A stretch of DNA of 64,000 bases, taken from the NCBI RefSeq assembly GCF_036416795.1, contig NZ_CP143867.1:3836001-3900000 (forward strand). The letters run 5' to 3'. Below, piece by piece: positions 47,248 through 56,436 of the stretch (position 1 is its first letter; each line of letters opens with the position of its first letter). The stretch is from Bacteroides sp. MSB163 (GTDB taxonomy: Bacteria > Bacteroidota > Bacteroidia > Bacteroidales > Bacteroidaceae). The notes beneath the pieces are model-generated. The model made no database searches and was not told the origin of the DNA. It saw only the letters and a program-made list of their open reading frames with translations. The position numbers were made by a program, and so were the translations under genes.

Positions 47248-48891
47248 TTAAGAAGTAGAGGCAGAAGAAGTGAGATTGCATAATAAATTTATTGTGCAAA
47301 TTTCTTCCACTTGTTTCTCAAAGTTATCCCTTATCTTTGCCTTATTTTTCACCACACTCCGATGGTTGTAAATTGTCTGTGGGGAATAGAACAGAAGGGT
47401 TGCTATCTTGGAGCTATCCTTAATTCCCATTCGTATTAAAGCAAAAATGCGAAGTTCCGTAGTCAATATTTCCCCCCGTTTGGGTATTATTTCTTCACCT
47501 TCACGCAATAGGGAATTGAATTCCTTTATAAAGTTAGGGTATAGATTCAGGAAAGCCGTATCAAAGTTCATAAAGAACTCCCTGGTATCCATTTCTGAAA
47601 GTTTGGTTGCATTGACCAGTCTCAATAAATCATCTGTTTGCTTCGCTTTTACCTTGCGCTTCACTAAATCCTGATATTTCTTCAGCTTGTCTATATAAGC
47701 GGCACATAAATCCATAAACAGGCTTACATACTCTTCGCGTGTATGATTCGTATCTACCAACGCTTTATTCAGGTGTTGCAATTCACAGTTCATATTTGCC
47801 AAAATTTTCTTCCGCTTATGAAGTTGGTTCATCTGCCGATATATATAAACCAAAGAAACTACCAGTCCGATAGATAAAAGACTGATACATATCAGTGACC
47901 ATTGCAAGCGTTGGCTTTCAATAAGGTTCTGTTTCTGATATGAAAGAACAATGGAAGGGAATTTTCTTGCTATTTCGAGCATACGGAGACGGTTGTTATA
48001 ATACATGGCATCTTCTAGAGAATAGTTTAAGTAACGATTGGCACGTGAAACTTCTCCATCCCTGTTCTTGAAGATGTATAACGCCAGTTCCTGCAAGGCA
48101 AGATTCTCTTTCAATGGGCATACCTGATCGGAAATAGCTGCCTTTATCAGATAATTCTCATATTCTTTCCAGTTGTTGGTTCGTGAGTACACCAATGCCA
48201 GTCCGTAAGTTGCCATAGCAAACAAGCGGACATTGACTGGTAATCCTTCCAACGCTTTTTTATAGCAATTTTTAGCTTCGGCATACCTGCGATGACGATA
48301 GAAGTTTTCGCCTTTCCAGTAATGATGCAACGGTGAACCGACTGGTAGAACACTGATAAGTGAATCTTGATAAAGCATCTCCTTTTCATAATAACGGGGA
48401 GCATATATATTATCATTGGAGTATTCGGCCCACATACTATATGCCCACTCATAAGCGGTATAATATTCTATCCGTAATGCGTTGTCCAGTGTACGGCTGT
48501 CTATCTGTTCCAAGTTTTGAATGGATTCACTGAAATATCCCGAAGTGGCGAGGAGGATGGAACGATGAATGATACTCAGGTTGCGATATGTAGGATTGGA
48601 GAGTTTCATAGCCACTTCTTCTTCCCGGTCTACGTAATATATGGCCGAATCAAACCGGTAAGTATAATATTCTTCATAAATGGCGTTATACAACAGGAAA
48701 CGTTCATCATCATTCATATTCGGATAGAGTAAATGTTTAAGACTGTCAATACGTGTTTCTTTCTGGCGTGAATATTGGTTACGCAGTTTCAAAGCAGTTT
48801 CTAACTCTCCGGACAAGTCAACTTTATTTGTAGCACGAAAAGGCAGAAGTACGAATAGCAAAAATAATCCTGATAATAAGCATTTCTTCAT
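47248..48891 (-). CDS. DUF6377-type regulator: TPR sensor with membrane segment and LuxR-like HTH
   Basis: 547 residues. Signal/anchor at the N-terminus, TPR-like helices (about 60-310: YAEAKNCYKKALEG and neighbours), a membrane segment (LICISLLSIGLVVSLVYIYR, about 325-345) and a coiled coil. The C-terminal part resembles DUF6377 and ends with an HTH-like stretch (SSKIATLLFYSPQTIYNHRS). Divergently arranged to the receptor and alpha-galactosidase genes, so it probably regulates them in response to a periplasmic glycan signal. Confidence 0.75.
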   Translation of the reverse strand: MKKCLLSGLFLLFVLLPFRATNKVDLSGELETALKLRNQYSRQKETRIDSLKHLLYPNMNDDERFLLYNAIYEEYYTYRFDSAIYYVDREEEVAMKLSNPTYRNLSIIHRSILLATSGYFSESIQNLEQIDSRTLDNALRIEYYTAYEWAYSMWAEYSNDNIYAPRYYEKEMLYQDSLISVLPVGSPLHHYWKGENFYRHRRYAEAKNCYKKALEGLPVNVRLFAMATYGLALVYSRTNNWKEYENYLIKAAISDQVCPLKENLALQELALYIFKNRDGEVSRANRYLNYSLEDAMYYNNRLRMLEIARKFPSIVLSYQKQNLIESQRLQWSLICISLLSIGLVVSLVYIYRQMNQLHKRKKILANMNCELQHLNKALVDTNHTREEYVSLFMDLCAAYIDKLKKYQDLVKRKVKAKQTDDLLRLVNATKLSEMDTREFFMNFDTAFLNLYPNFIKEFNSLLREGEEIIPKRGEILTTELRIFALIRMGIKDSSKIATLLFYSPQTIYNHRSVVKNKAKIRDNFEKQVEEICTINLLCNLTSSASTS

Positions 48892-49077
48892 AGGAGGTAT
48901 TCATTAAAAGTGGATAAATACAAAGATATTAAAAGTTTTCAGTAAACAGATACATCTACTTACTTTTCTAAAGCAAGTATTACTAAATAGTTAATTATAA
49001 AGCTATTATTCCTTGTACACCTCTCCTGTCAATCTACTTAATATCTACTTGTAGAAACAGTGCGTTATTATACCCTC

Positions 49078-49085
49078 TAATTTTG
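49078..49085 (+). promoter_or_regulatory. Bacteroides-type -7 box before the receptor gene
   Basis: TAATTTTG matches the Bacteroides -7 consensus TAnnTTTG, 68 bases before the receptor start. I do not see a good TTTG -33 box at the right distance. A short stem (CCCTcGTT/AACaAGGG) follows in the leader. Confidence 0.35.
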
Positions 49086-49152
49086 CCCTCGTTGAAAAAC
49101 AAGGGGTAAAATCCTTCCCGGTTCTTTCTTCAGAGTATTTAATTTTAAATCA

Positions 49153-51450
49153 ATGAATATCATGAAAATCAATCTCTTTTTTCACATCGTGCCGATGATT
49201 ATCGCATTCGCTTCTTCTGCAATGGCAAGCAATCCGGCAGAAGTAAACGACACCATTAGTACAAAGAAATCCAAAGGTAGCGAACGCAATGTGATGCTGA
49301 ACGCTTCGGATGCCAATAAACCCCGTGAAATTCAAATCGGACTGCCCAGTGAGGATGTGAATGTATATGAGAACGGACTACCTGCCGTATATTCTTCGGC
49401 TGTGCACAAACTGGCTACCCATTGGCGCAGCGATGCCAGTCTGGGCGAAGTGGGCCTGATGAACCCGTCCGAATCCGCCATCACTACCGGAAACATCGCT
49501 TATTCGGTGAATACCTTCTCCAAGTTAGGGCAGAAAGAATTTAAAGGAGTACTGAATTACCACACCAACCACTTCGGCTGGCAGAATGTGGACATGAATG
49601 TATCCGGTGGCATTGGCGACCGTTGGCTTTATACAGCCAGTGTCTATCAGAACTTTGATCCGGGCAGTTTTGCTCCTAAGTTTGAGAACTTCAGCGACCG
49701 TACCCAGCTTTATCACGCCGGATTGACCCGATTGTTCAATAACAATCGTGGCAAGTTCTCCGTCATCTATAAATTCTCGAAAAGCAATGCGCTCGGCTCA
49801 ATGATTAATGCGGCTCCCTTTATTTATGTGGGAGATGGCAGTGTGAAAGAAATTCCGGGCTTCAAGCTGGGTACTTCCTCGTACGCTCCCGAAGGCGGAC
49901 GTTTTCAGTACATGGACGTGACGGATGGTAAGATGAAAAGCGGACGCTTCGGCGATTTCACCGGAAACAAGGCGCACGAAGTAGCTATGCTATTCGACTA
50001 TACCTTCCGCAATAATCTAAACTGGACACTTAACGCCAAATTTATGAATGCCCCCGAAGCCAATTATGTAGACTTTGGCGGTAGTAATATCAGCGAGGCG
50101 ACTGCAACAGATGGTCTTTTCCTGGATGACTCCAAAGAAGCCTACACCGGATTGGTGGAAGGAAGACGCACTTGGTTGCACTTCGGCAAAGTGAAGAATG
50201 CTTTGCTTACTTCCGAACTGAAAAAGAAAGTGGGCAACCACGATATGAGGTTAGGATTGAACGAGTGGTACTATCATTTGGATTATCATTCTTCCTCTTT
50301 CCAATGGATAGGAACTGTCACCGAATACCCACAGATACTGAATCGTCGGGAAGCCGACGGAAGTACCAATAAGTTCAGAGGCTTCAATGAGCTAAGTCCG
50401 GAATATACCAAAGGATATGAAAACAAACTGGCTGCCTACTTCACGGACAACTGGCAGATCACTCCGAAGATTAACGTTTATTACGGTGCCCGCTTGGAAT
50501 ACTACCGTATGTCTGCCGACCAGATACCTTACGGACGTTATGCGGGTTTCCATATCGGCGATACCCATTCATATACGGACAATGACGGCAACATACTTTC
50601 TACTGAAAAGATAGAACCCCATAAAGTGGTAAAGGACAAGCTGAATTATGCAGCAACCGCACAATTCACTTATAAGATAACAAAGAACTTCGGTCTTACA
50701 GCCGATGGAACTGTTGCCACCCGCTTCCCCCGCATCAACGAGTATGCCGGAACAGGTCCCACCGAGGAGCAATACAAACGCGTCACCATCCCTTTGCTGC
50801 GTGGCGGACTGTTCTACCATAACAACTGGATAAATCTGACTTCCATGATTACATATATTTCCAAGTCGAACAACATCGACCAGCAGAACGTAACGAAACC
50901 CGGTACGACGCAATCCAAAACCACCTTATTAATATACGACATCAAGACCCTGGGCTGGACTACCTCGGCAGAAATCAATCCGTTCAAAGGTTTCCATCTG
51001 CATGCCCTGTTCACTTACCAGAAGCCGACTTATAACAACTATTTCATCAGGTCTCCCTTTGAAGGAGTGCCCGACCTGAATGCCAATGGCAACATCGTGA
51101 AAGAAATTCCGCAGGTACTTGCTGAAATAGATCCCAGCTACAACATCACTCCCGACCTGCGCGTATGGCTCAGCTTCCGTTATTTCGGAAAGACGTATGC
51201 CAATCTGACCAATGCCCTCTACTTCAACGGCCGTTGGGAAACCTTCGGCGGCGTGAACTGGAAGGTAAACAAGCATCTCTCTTTGGGAGCTACGGTTGTG
51301 AACTTCCTGAATCAGAAGGGTGCCAGCGGCACTATCAACGGTGCCGAACTGTTGAGCAAGGAAGAAGCCGGAAAGTTCAAGGATCACTATATGAGCGGTA
51401 ATTATTTGCGCCCACTCACTCTGGAATTCAGCGCAAGTCTTTCATTCTAA
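49153..51450 (+). CDS. TonB-dependent receptor
   Basis: 765 residues with signal peptide (INLFFHIVPMIIAFASSAMA), a short plug-like region (VYENGLPAVYSSAVHKLATH) and a long barrel ending in LEFSASLSF. It lacks the CarboxypepD-like N-terminal domain of classic SusC and no SusD gene follows. It likely imports an alpha-galactoside or its breakdown product for the adjacent GH36 enzyme. The ATG at 49162 is an alternative start. Confidence 0.8.
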   Translation: MNIMKINLFFHIVPMIIAFASSAMASNPAEVNDTISTKKSKGSERNVMLNASDANKPREIQIGLPSEDVNVYENGLPAVYSSAVHKLATHWRSDASLGEVGLMNPSESAITTGNIAYSVNTFSKLGQKEFKGVLNYHTNHFGWQNVDMNVSGGIGDRWLYTASVYQNFDPGSFAPKFENFSDRTQLYHAGLTRLFNNNRGKFSVIYKFSKSNALGSMINAAPFIYVGDGSVKEIPGFKLGTSSYAPEGGRFQYMDVTDGKMKSGRFGDFTGNKAHEVAMLFDYTFRNNLNWTLNAKFMNAPEANYVDFGGSNISEATATDGLFLDDSKEAYTGLVEGRRTWLHFGKVKNALLTSELKKKVGNHDMRLGLNEWYYHLDYHSSSFQWIGTVTEYPQILNRREADGSTNKFRGFNELSPEYTKGYENKLAAYFTDNWQITPKINVYYGARLEYYRMSADQIPYGRYAGFHIGDTHSYTDNDGNILSTEKIEPHKVVKDKLNYAATAQFTYKITKNFGLTADGTVATRFPRINEYAGTGPTEEQYKRVTIPLLRGGLFYHNNWINLTSMITYISKSNNIDQQNVTKPGTTQSKTTLLIYDIKTLGWTTSAEINPFKGFHLHALFTYQKPTYNNYFIRSPFEGVPDLNANGNIVKEIPQVLAEIDPSYNITPDLRVWLSFRYFGKTYANLTNALYFNGRWETFGGVNWKVNKHLSLGATVVNFLNQKGASGTINGAELLSKEEAGKFKDHYMSGNYLRPLTLEFSASLSF

Positions 51451-51490
51451 TTTAATTTATATATTTTGGTAACTAAATTTATCGTACACC

Positions 51491-53680
51491 ATGAGAAATT
51501 TACTTGTAACTCTCTTTGCATGTGCGTCCCTGACGTATGCCCATGCAGCGGAAAAAGAAACCATCCGCATCTCTACGGACAACACCGATCTGGTGCTCCA
51601 GGTAGGCGAAAACGGCCGCTTGTATCAAACGTACCTGGGCGAGAAACTCTTGCACCAGCAGGATTTGCAGAACTTCCGTTGGAATATACATGCCGGGTCG
51701 GACGGCAGCGTGAGCAAGCGCGGCTGGGAAGTGTATAGCGGTTCCGGCAATGAAGATTACTTTGAACCTGCCATCGCCATCACTCATAATGACGGCAATC
51801 CGTCGACGATTCTTTATTACGTTTCTTCCTCGTCCAAGCCTGTAGAAGGTGGTACGGAAACCGTGATAAACCTGCGCGATAACCAGTATCCGGTAGATGT
51901 GGCACTGCATTATGTGGCCTATCCCAAAGAGAACGTCATCAAGACGTGGAGCGAGATAAAGCATCAGGAGAAGAAACCTGTCATGCTCTCCACCTATGCC
52001 TCCACCATGCTCTACTTCAATAATTCCAGTTATTATCTGACCGAGTTCAGCAGTGACTGGGCAAAAGAGGCGCAGATGAGCAGTCAGCAATTGCAGTTTG
52101 GCAAGAAAGTGATTGACACGAAGCTGGGAAGCCGTGCTGCCATGCACACCCATCCCTTCTTTGAAGTGGGACTGGACCAACCGGTGAACGAACACCAGGG
52201 TGATGTCTTGATGGGTACACTGGGCTGGACGGGCAACTTCCGTTTCACTTTCGAAGTGGACAATGTGGGCAACCTGCGTGTAATCCCTGCCATCAATCCT
52301 TATGCATCGAACTACGAACTGAAACCGAATGAAGTGTTCACCACTCCCGAATTCATTTTCACTTTAAGTTATGATGGTGCCTCGCAAGGCAGTCGCAATC
52401 TGCACGAATGGGCACGCAACTATAGCCTGAAAGATGGTAAAGGCAGCCGTCTGACTCTTTTGAATAACTGGGAAAATACAGGTTTCAATTTCAATCAGGA
52501 GATACTTGCCGAACTGATGAAGGAAGCCAAGCATTTGGGAGTGGATATGTTTTTGCTGGACGATGGCTGGTTTGCCAATAAATACCCGCGTAAGGATGAC
52601 CATGCCGGTTTGGGCGATTGGGAAGTGACCCACGATAAGCTGCCTGGCGGTATTCCCGCCTTAGTAAAAGCTGCCAAAGATGCGGATGTGAAGTTCGGCA
52701 TCTGGATTGAACCGGAAATGGTGAACCCCAAGAGCGAACTCTTTGAGAAACATCCGGACTGGGCCATCCAACTGCCTAACCGCGAAACGTATTATTACCG
52801 CAATCAGTTGGTACTGGATCTCAGTAACCCGAAAGTGCAGGATTATGTATATGGCGTTGTAGAAAACATTATGCAGGAAAATCCCGATGTCGCTTTCTTC
52901 AAGTGGGATTGCAACAGCCCTATCACCAATATCTATTCCCCATATTTGAAGAATAAACAGGGACAGTTGTATATTGATCATGTCCGCGGTATCTATAATG
53001 TTCTGAAACGTGTAAAGGCGAATTATCCCAATGTCCCGATGATGCTTTGTTCCGGTGGCGGTGCACGTTGTGATTACGAAGCATTGAAGTACTTCACGGA
53101 ATTCTGGTGCAGTGACAATACCGATCCGGTGGAACGTATTTATATCCAGTGGGGCTTCTCCCAGTTCTTTCCTGCAAAGGCTATGGATGCCCATGTGACG
53201 AGCTGGAACAAGGTGACTTCCATAAAGTTCCGCACCGACGTGGCCTCCATGTGCAAACTTGGCTTCGATATCGGTCTGAAAGAACTTACTGCCGATGAAC
53301 TGACTTATTGCCAGACAGCGGTAGCCAACTGGAAACGTCTCCAAAACGCTATAATGGATGGTGACCAGTATCGTTTGGTTTCTCCATACGAAGAGAATCA
53401 TATGGCACTGAACTATGTAAGTAAAGATGCAAACAAGGTGGTTCTGTTTGCCTATGACATTCACCCACGCTTCCAAGAGAAGTTGATGGCAGTAAAACTG
53501 CAAGGGCTGGACCCGGACAAACAGTATAAAGTGGAGGAAATCAATCTAATGCCTGCTGCAACTTCCAGATTAGAAGCCAACGGAAAGATTTATTCGGGTG
53601 ATTATTTGATGAAAGTTGGACTGAATGTATTTGGCTTTATACATACTCAGAGCCATGTAGTGGAACTGACTGCCCAATGA
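51491..53680 (+). CDS. Alpha-galactosidase, GH36
   Basis: 729 residues with a signal peptide (LLVTLFACASLTYAHAA). N-terminal beta-sandwich, then a TIM barrel with FLLDDGWF, a nucleophile Asp in FFKWDCN (about 473) and an acid/base Asp in WCSDNTDP (about 542). The EPEMVNP and CSGGGARCD motifs are standard GH36. It releases terminal alpha-1,6-galactose in the periplasm from raffinose-type sugars or galactomannan. Spaced 40 bases after the receptor, so one operon. Confidence 0.92.
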   Translation: MRNLLVTLFACASLTYAHAAEKETIRISTDNTDLVLQVGENGRLYQTYLGEKLLHQQDLQNFRWNIHAGSDGSVSKRGWEVYSGSGNEDYFEPAIAITHNDGNPSTILYYVSSSSKPVEGGTETVINLRDNQYPVDVALHYVAYPKENVIKTWSEIKHQEKKPVMLSTYASTMLYFNNSSYYLTEFSSDWAKEAQMSSQQLQFGKKVIDTKLGSRAAMHTHPFFEVGLDQPVNEHQGDVLMGTLGWTGNFRFTFEVDNVGNLRVIPAINPYASNYELKPNEVFTTPEFIFTLSYDGASQGSRNLHEWARNYSLKDGKGSRLTLLNNWENTGFNFNQEILAELMKEAKHLGVDMFLLDDGWFANKYPRKDDHAGLGDWEVTHDKLPGGIPALVKAAKDADVKFGIWIEPEMVNPKSELFEKHPDWAIQLPNRETYYYRNQLVLDLSNPKVQDYVYGVVENIMQENPDVAFFKWDCNSPITNIYSPYLKNKQGQLYIDHVRGIYNVLKRVKANYPNVPMMLCSGGGARCDYEALKYFTEFWCSDNTDPVERIYIQWGFSQFFPAKAMDAHVTSWNKVTSIKFRTDVASMCKLGFDIGLKELTADELTYCQTAVANWKRLQNAIMDGDQYRLVSPYEENHMALNYVSKDANKVVLFAYDIHPRFQEKLMAVKLQGLDPDKQYKVEEINLMPAATSRLEANGKIYSGDYLMKVGLNVFGFIHTQSHVVELTAQ

Positions 53681-54415
53681 TAAGTATATTTGAAATTGTA
53701 GTAGTAGAACATTTCTGAACAAACAAATAAAATTGAAAGGCTCAAAAGATGAGAGAACCTATTGGCTGCTGATAAGAATATCCGTTTGTTTCTGTATTGG
53801 TCATATCTAAGTCTTTGTTGTGCGAGGATGTTGACTAGCTATGCTCTGTTGTAAAGTAGAAATGTTATTTGGATGGTTTGTTTTATGCTAATGAAGTGAA
53901 TCCCGAAAGTTAGACAAAAAACTTTCGGGGTTCACTTCACATTTTGCACACCCTCTCTTTATTGATAAAAAGCAAAATGATTATCCGCATTCCTCCCACT
54001 GATTGGTTATTTGCATGCTTCATCCTTATTTTTTTACTGTATCTGCCAACCTCGTTCCCGTAGTGAAGTGGCTTAAAAGCCTTATAATAGCGTATTAAAA
54101 GGCTTTTAATCATATCTTCCCTGTACTGCATTCCTTAGACTTATACACGTATCCTGCTTCCCTATTGCACTAAAATGCCGGAATGTGGAAGAGTGGATGG
54201 GGATATTGCGGATAATCATTGAAGCAAAATATAGACAGAAAAAAGTGCCAAAGCGAATTTTTCAGTGTTCCTAGATGTCGTTTCAGAAGCCGTTTTCGCC
54301 GTTTCAGATAAAATGTAATTAAAGAGTTTACACTGAAGTGCTACTTTTGTTCTGCAATTGCATAAAAGAGCGTTCAATAAAACAATAAAGTTTTTAATTA
54401 AAAAAAAGAACAACA
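53681..54415. other. 735-bp gene-free region with two hairpins
   Basis: No convincing gene. GAAGTGAAtCCCGAAAGTT (53893-53911) and its inverted partner (53920-53938) form a 19-bp stem with one G-T pair. A second stem, AAAAGCCTT/AAGGCTTTT, spans 54075-54107. They are probably terminators for the alpha-galactosidase operon or remnants of an element. The rest is AT-rich with nothing recognised. Confidence 0.5.
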
Positions 54416-54988
54416 ATGAAAAAAGTAAAGTTTCTTAAATTCACTATGGCGTTTTTCGCCTGTGTTCTAGCAGTAGCCATGGGTTCTTGCGATAAGAATG
54501 ATGACCCCAAAGTTCCAGATCTTAAGTGTACCCCCTCTAAAGTAGAGGTGGCTCCCGGCAAAACTGCAACGGTTACTGTAAGTGGCGGTACTGCTCCATT
54601 TACTGTAACCTCAAGCAATACCAAGATTGCGACGGCTAAAGCAGACAAGAACACCATTACAATCACCGGTCTTAAAGACGGTACAGCAACCATGCTCATC
54701 TCCGACTCAAAGAAGCTTACAGGAAAGATTCCTGTGGTGGTCAAGGCTGCGGCATCCGGACTTGATTTTGATAAAAAGTCTGTATCCGTAACTGTTGGGA
54801 AGGAAGAGGCTGTCACTGTAAAAGATGGTTCCGCTCCTTATACAGCAACCGCCAAGGACACGAAAATTGCCACAGCCACAGTCAAGGATGGAAAGATTAT
54901 TATCAAAGGTGTCAAGGCTGGTAGCACATCAGTGACTGTTACTGACAAGAACAAGAAAACTGGAACTATTTCAGTTACAGTAAAATAA
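54416..54988 (+). CDS. Lipoprotein with two Ig-like (Big2) repeats
   Basis: 190 residues. Lipobox AVAMGSCDKND (Cys about 24), then two homologous Ig-like repeats (VEVAPGKTATVTVSGGTAPF and VSVTVGKEEAVTVKDGSAPY), each ending in a GTAT or GSTSVTVTD strand. Likely a surface-exposed protein. Own transcript judging from flanking gaps. Confidence 0.75.
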   Translation: MKKVKFLKFTMAFFACVLAVAMGSCDKNDDPKVPDLKCTPSKVEVAPGKTATVTVSGGTAPFTVTSSNTKIATAKADKNTITITGLKDGTATMLISDSKKLTGKIPVVVKAAASGLDFDKKSVSVTVGKEEAVTVKDGSAPYTATAKDTKIATATVKDGKIIIKGVKAGSTSVTVTDKNKKTGTISVTVK

Positions 54989-55090
54989 AGTATCAGAGAA
55001 TCCTTTTGGGAGTAGAAGAAACGCATATCTTTTTTCTCTTCCAAAAGGATTGTTATGGATTATTGTATGTCAACAAAAATAAATTGAGTA

Positions 55091-55192
55091 ATGGGATATC
55101 GAAAAAGTAAATTATCTATCCTTGTCGTATTGGCAATAGTCATATTATTAGCTGTTTGCATGACAAGTTGCCGTTCATGCTGCTGTGGATAA
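55091..55192 (+). CDS. 33-residue Cys-rich micro-lipoprotein
   Basis: Starts MGYRKSKLSILVVLAIVILL, followed by AVCMTSCRSCCCG and TAA. The hydrophobic stretch and a cluster of five cysteines after it resemble a bacterial lipoprotein signal. It lies 26 bases before the next gene. Confidence 0.4.
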   Translation: MGYRKSKLSILVVLAIVILLAVCMTSCRSCCCG

Positions 55193-55218
55193 GGTCCAGT
55201 GATACGGATAAATTTTCA

Positions 55219-55798
55219 ATGAAAAATATTGTAATGAGCGTATTAATATGCTTTCTCGCTTTTTCTGCTTTTGGGCAAGAGATAGAAAGTTCGCACAAGG
55301 ATAAAACGTACAAGAGCATTTATTTGGAACTATTGGGCGCTTCAAATATGATTGGCGTTTCTTATGACACAAGAATAAAGCCCGGTTCAGTTTTCGGCTA
55401 TCGTGCCGGAATATCCTACTTTTATGGGACGAACTACAATTCCTATGAAGGGCATGGTTTTTCCGTGCCATTGGAGTTTAATTGCATTTTGGGTAAACGG
55501 CGCAGCAAGTTTGAAGCCGGAACAGGCATCAATATGGGGCTGTATTCCATAAAGGAAACCTATTGGGTAAACAGCGAGGGAAATGTCAGCATTATCGAAC
55601 CGGTTACTCAGATAGTTGAATCGCGGAATACTTTCAGATACTATGTCTTTATTTAATATTGGATATCGGTATCAACGGGAAAATGGTTTTATGTTCCGTG
55701 CCGGTGTCAGTCCTTCATTCAATTTTAGAGATAAATACGGATTACATAAAACCCCGTTATTGTATCCTTATCTGAGTTTTGGCTATACTTTCAAATAG
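55219..55798 (+). pseudogene. Outer-membrane barrel gene with a one-base frameshift
   Basis: Signal peptide MKNIVMSVLICFLAFSAFGQ, then barrel strands (LELLGASNMIGVSYDTRIKP, AGISYFYGTNYNSYEGHGF). The frame is lost near 55643, where an extra G turns the YYSLFNIG reading into a stop. The remaining strands (NIGYRYQRENGFMFRAGV to YPYLSFGYTFK) continue in the next frame to 55798. It is either inactivated or a sequencing error. Confidence 0.6.
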
Positions 55799-56118
55799 CA
55801 TCGCACAGTTTAAGACGGTTTCTTGTTTATGGTATATGATTAAAGGCTATATTCTGGAAGAACCTGTTTTTGACCATTTTGTACGGTTTCTTTAATCAAA
55901 GTGAGTATTAGAAGTACATTCTTCACAAGGTAACGATATTGCTTTTGTTTATAAGATAAGCGTTTATATTAATTTATTTTCAATGTTTAAAAACTCCGTT
56001 TCGGAAATTGTTTTTGCCGTTTCAGACAGGTTCTTTTTTGTTCCAGTTGTTCCTGTAAGTAATTTTGGACAGTCTGCTGAGTTAATGAGATATTTCAATC
56101 CAATAGAGAAATAAAGCA
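55799..56118. other. Intergenic region before the dlt-like operon
   Basis: About 320 bases, AT-rich, without a gene. It should carry the promoter of the dlt-like operon, but I could not identify its boxes with confidence. Confidence 0.4.
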
Positions 56119-56436
56119 ATGATGGAGAACCAATTTCCTTTGAGACTTATAAAAGAAGAACAAGAGTCATCTGAAAAACTGTTGGAACTTCTGGTGTCAT
56201 CAACGCATTCTCCCAAAGGCAGATTTTCAAAAGAGAATAGTTACATTATACTGAAGAGAAAAATGGAAACAACAAAAAACGGAAACACAGTGAAATTGGT
56301 ATTGCCTTTTCCTCATTTTTTGTGGATGCTTGGTACCAAACCAGTATCCACAAAAGAAAAAGCAGTGTTGCATGAACCGCAAACAGAACAAGAAAATATA
56401 AATAGAAACAATACAAATTATGAAGAAGATAAATGA
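56119..56436 (+). CDS. Small hypothetical protein at the head of the dlt-like operon
   Basis: 105 residues. Hydrophilic except for a short segment (VKLVLPFPHFLWMLGTKP), with a Glu/Asn-rich tail. It overlaps the start of the adenylation gene by 17 bp, which suggests co-translation, although an independent role cannot be shown. No family recognised. Confidence 0.45.
   Translation: MMENQFPLRLIKEEQESSEKLLELLVSSTHSPKGRFSKENSYIILKRKMETTKNGNTVKLVLPFPHFLWMLGTKPVSTKEKAVLHEPQTEQENINRNNTNYEEDK

Noticed and set aside
53937..54131. 64-codon minus-strand frame (MQYREDMIKSLLIRYYK)
   Set aside because: It overlaps two inverted repeats in AT-rich DNA, has no ribosome site that I can see and no recognisable motif.
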